Shown here piece after piece: positions 62,394 to 64,000 of a DNA stretch of 64,000 bases. Origin of the DNA: Sphingomonas sp. C3-2 (GTDB lineage: Bacteria > Pseudomonadota > Alphaproteobacteria > Sphingomonadales > Sphingomonadaceae); contig NZ_CP130322.1 of NCBI RefSeq assembly GCF_033025475.1, positions 2,981,001 to 3,045,000 on the forward strand, in the 5' to 3' direction. Each line of letters begins with the position of its first letter. Within the stretch, counting starts at the first letter, position 1. The notes beneath the pieces are model-generated. The model was not told the DNA's origin. It searched no databases and saw nothing but the letters and a program-made list of their open reading frames with translations. The translations under genes and the position numbers were made by a program.

Positions 62394-63740
62394 ATGCCCG
62401 GCTTCGACTATGATCTTTTCGTGATTGGAGCCGGGTCGGGCGGTGTCCGGGCCTCGCGCATTGCGGCCGCGCACGGCGCCAGGGTGGCGGTGGCCGAGGA
62501 ATACCGCGTCGGCGGCACCTGCGTCATTCGCGGCTGCGTGCCCAAGAAGATGCTCGTTTACGGCGCGCATTTCGCCGAGGATTTGGAAGATGCTCGCCGG
62601 TTCGGCTGGGATGTCGGCGAACCCAAATTCGACTGGGCAACGCTGCGCGACAATGTGCTCGCCGATGTCGATCGGCTGAACTGCGCCTATACGGATACGC
62701 TCAACAACAACAAGGTCGAGATTATCCTCGAGCGCGCGACCATTGCGGGCCCCAACGCGGTGCGCCTTGCCTCCGGCCAGACGGTGACCGCAGGCAAGAT
62801 CCTGATCGCGACGGGCGCCTGGCCGATCATTCCGGATGTGCTGGGGGCGGAACATGGCATCACCTCGAACGAGGTGTTCCATCTGGAAGAACTGCCGCGC
62901 CGTGTCGTGATCGCCGGGGGCGGCTATATCGCCAATGAATTTGCGGGCATCCTGCACCAGTTTGGCAGCCATGTGACCATCGTCAATCGATCGGACACCA
63001 TCCTGCGCGGCTATGACGAGCAGATCCGCGACCGATTGCTTCAGATTTCGATGACCAAGGGCATCGAATTCCGCTTCAACGCGCCGTTCGAAAAGATAGT
63101 GAAGCAGGAGGATGGCTCGCTCCGCATCTTCCTGAAGGGCTGCGAGCCAATCGAGGCCGATGCGCTGCTGTTCGCAACGGGGCGCCGCCCGCATACCGAG
63201 GGACTTGGCCTCGAAAATGCCGGCGTCGCGGTAAACGAAAAGGGCGCGATCGTGGTCGGTGCGGACAACCGCACAAGCTGTGACAGCATCTACGCGGTGG
63301 GCGACGTTACCGACCGTATCCAGCTGACCCCGGTCGCGATCCGCGAGGGGCAAGCCTTTGCCGACAGCGTGTTCGGGGGCACGCCGCGCCAGGTCGATTA
63401 CAGCTGCATTCCCTCAGCCGTGTTCAGCCATCCGCCGATCGCGGGTGTGGGGATGACCGAGGGCGAGGCGCGCGAGAAAATCGGCGAGATTGCGGTCTAT
63501 CAGTCGGATTTCCGACCGATGAAGAACGTCCTTGCCGGTCGCAACGAACGCTCGCTCTACAAGATGATCTGCAATGCCGAGACGGGCGTGGTCGTCGGGC
63601 TCCACATGATCGGCCCCGATGCGCCCGAGATCCTTCAGGCAGCGGCGATCGCGGTGAAGGCGAAACTCACGAAGCAGGCGTTCGACGACACCGTCGCGCT
63701 CCACCCGAGCATGGCGGAAGAATTGGTGCTGATGCGCTAA
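62394..63740 (+). CDS. gor: Glutathione-disulfide reductase
   Basis: 448 residues. FAD motif VIGAGSGGVRASRIAA, redox-active disulfide GGTCVIRGCVPKK, NADPH motif VIAGGGYIANEFAG and the C-terminal active-site His-Glu in LHPSMAEELV. It follows pgi on the same strand after 121 bp. Confidence 0.95.
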   Translation: MPGFDYDLFVIGAGSGGVRASRIAAAHGARVAVAEEYRVGGTCVIRGCVPKKMLVYGAHFAEDLEDARRFGWDVGEPKFDWATLRDNVLADVDRLNCAYTDTLNNNKVEIILERATIAGPNAVRLASGQTVTAGKILIATGAWPIIPDVLGAEHGITSNEVFHLEELPRRVVIAGGGYIANEFAGILHQFGSHVTIVNRSDTILRGYDEQIRDRLLQISMTKGIEFRFNAPFEKIVKQEDGSLRIFLKGCEPIEADALLFATGRRPHTEGLGLENAGVAVNEKGAIVVGADNRTSCDSIYAVGDVTDRIQLTPVAIREGQAFADSVFGGTPRQVDYSCIPSAVFSHPPIAGVGMTEGEAREKIGEIAVYQSDFRPMKNVLAGRNERSLYKMICNAETGVVVGLHMIGPDAPEILQAAAIAVKAKLTKQAFDDTVALHPSMAEELVLMR

Positions 63741-63787
63741 GATGCGTCCGGGCGCCCAAGCTTAAAGCCCGGGCGCCTGGTACAGCA

Positions 63788-64000
<213 letters not shown>

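Overview
The window reads as a Sphingomonadaceae chromosome (Sphingopyxis, Sphingomonas or Novosphingobium-like). The grounds are the high GC, Caulobacter/Sphingomonas-type TonB-dependent receptors, the lepB-rnc-era order, and a mobile-element backbone (strawberry-notch helicase, ArdC, large ParB, DUF2493, Toprim) often seen in sphingomonad plasmids and ICEs. The genus cannot be fixed from the sequence alone.

Bases 1 to about 29,800 are the right part of an integrated element; its left end and any integrase lie outside the window. Backbone genes run on the minus strand: XRE regulator (partial), small protein, ssb, secreted thermonuclease, DUF2493 protein, Toprim protein, giant methyltransferase/strawberry-notch helicase, several hypotheticals, large ParB and ArdC. 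Four of these transcription units share a GA-rich hairpin leader that I find nowhere else in the window.

The cargo (16.9-29.3 kb) is defence-like. A complete phosphorothioation operon dndB-C-D-E-A is followed by an unusual membrane-anchored SAM methyltransferase. Divergent from it is a GHKL (MORC/MutL-like) ATPase, then a sigma-like HTH protein and an 81-aa protein. Last comes a two-gene cassette of a 4-TM protein and a second DGQHR (DndB-related) protein. No dndFGH restriction genes are present in the window. The element ends near tRNA-Arg(CCG) at 29.8 kb. A 35-bp repeat of that tRNA sits in a decayed tRNA-Arg copy 212 bp further on, which suggests that the element brought a replacement tRNA gene.

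From 30 kb onward the sequence is chromosomal: nth and dapB, an SMR transporter, tRNA-Gly(CCC), an SMP-30 family protein, and a solitary AT-richer HSDR_N-type nuclease that looks acquired. From 34.6 to 56.2 kb there is a catabolic region: an old-yellow-enzyme-type reductase, two paralogous AraC regulators, three TonB-dependent receptors, a C-C bond hydrolase, and an operon of alpha/beta hydrolase, acyl-CoA ligase, two acyl-CoA dehydrogenases, MaoC-OB fusion, MaoC and SCP2-type thiolase. That operon has the composition of the actinobacterial igr steroid side-chain module (ChsE1/E2, ChsH1/H2, Ltp2), so uptake and beta-oxidation of a steroid- or terpenoid-like substrate is the best guess. The right end is housekeeping: era, rnc, lepB, an MFS transporter with a coupled small protein, pgi, gor, and the 3' end of acs.
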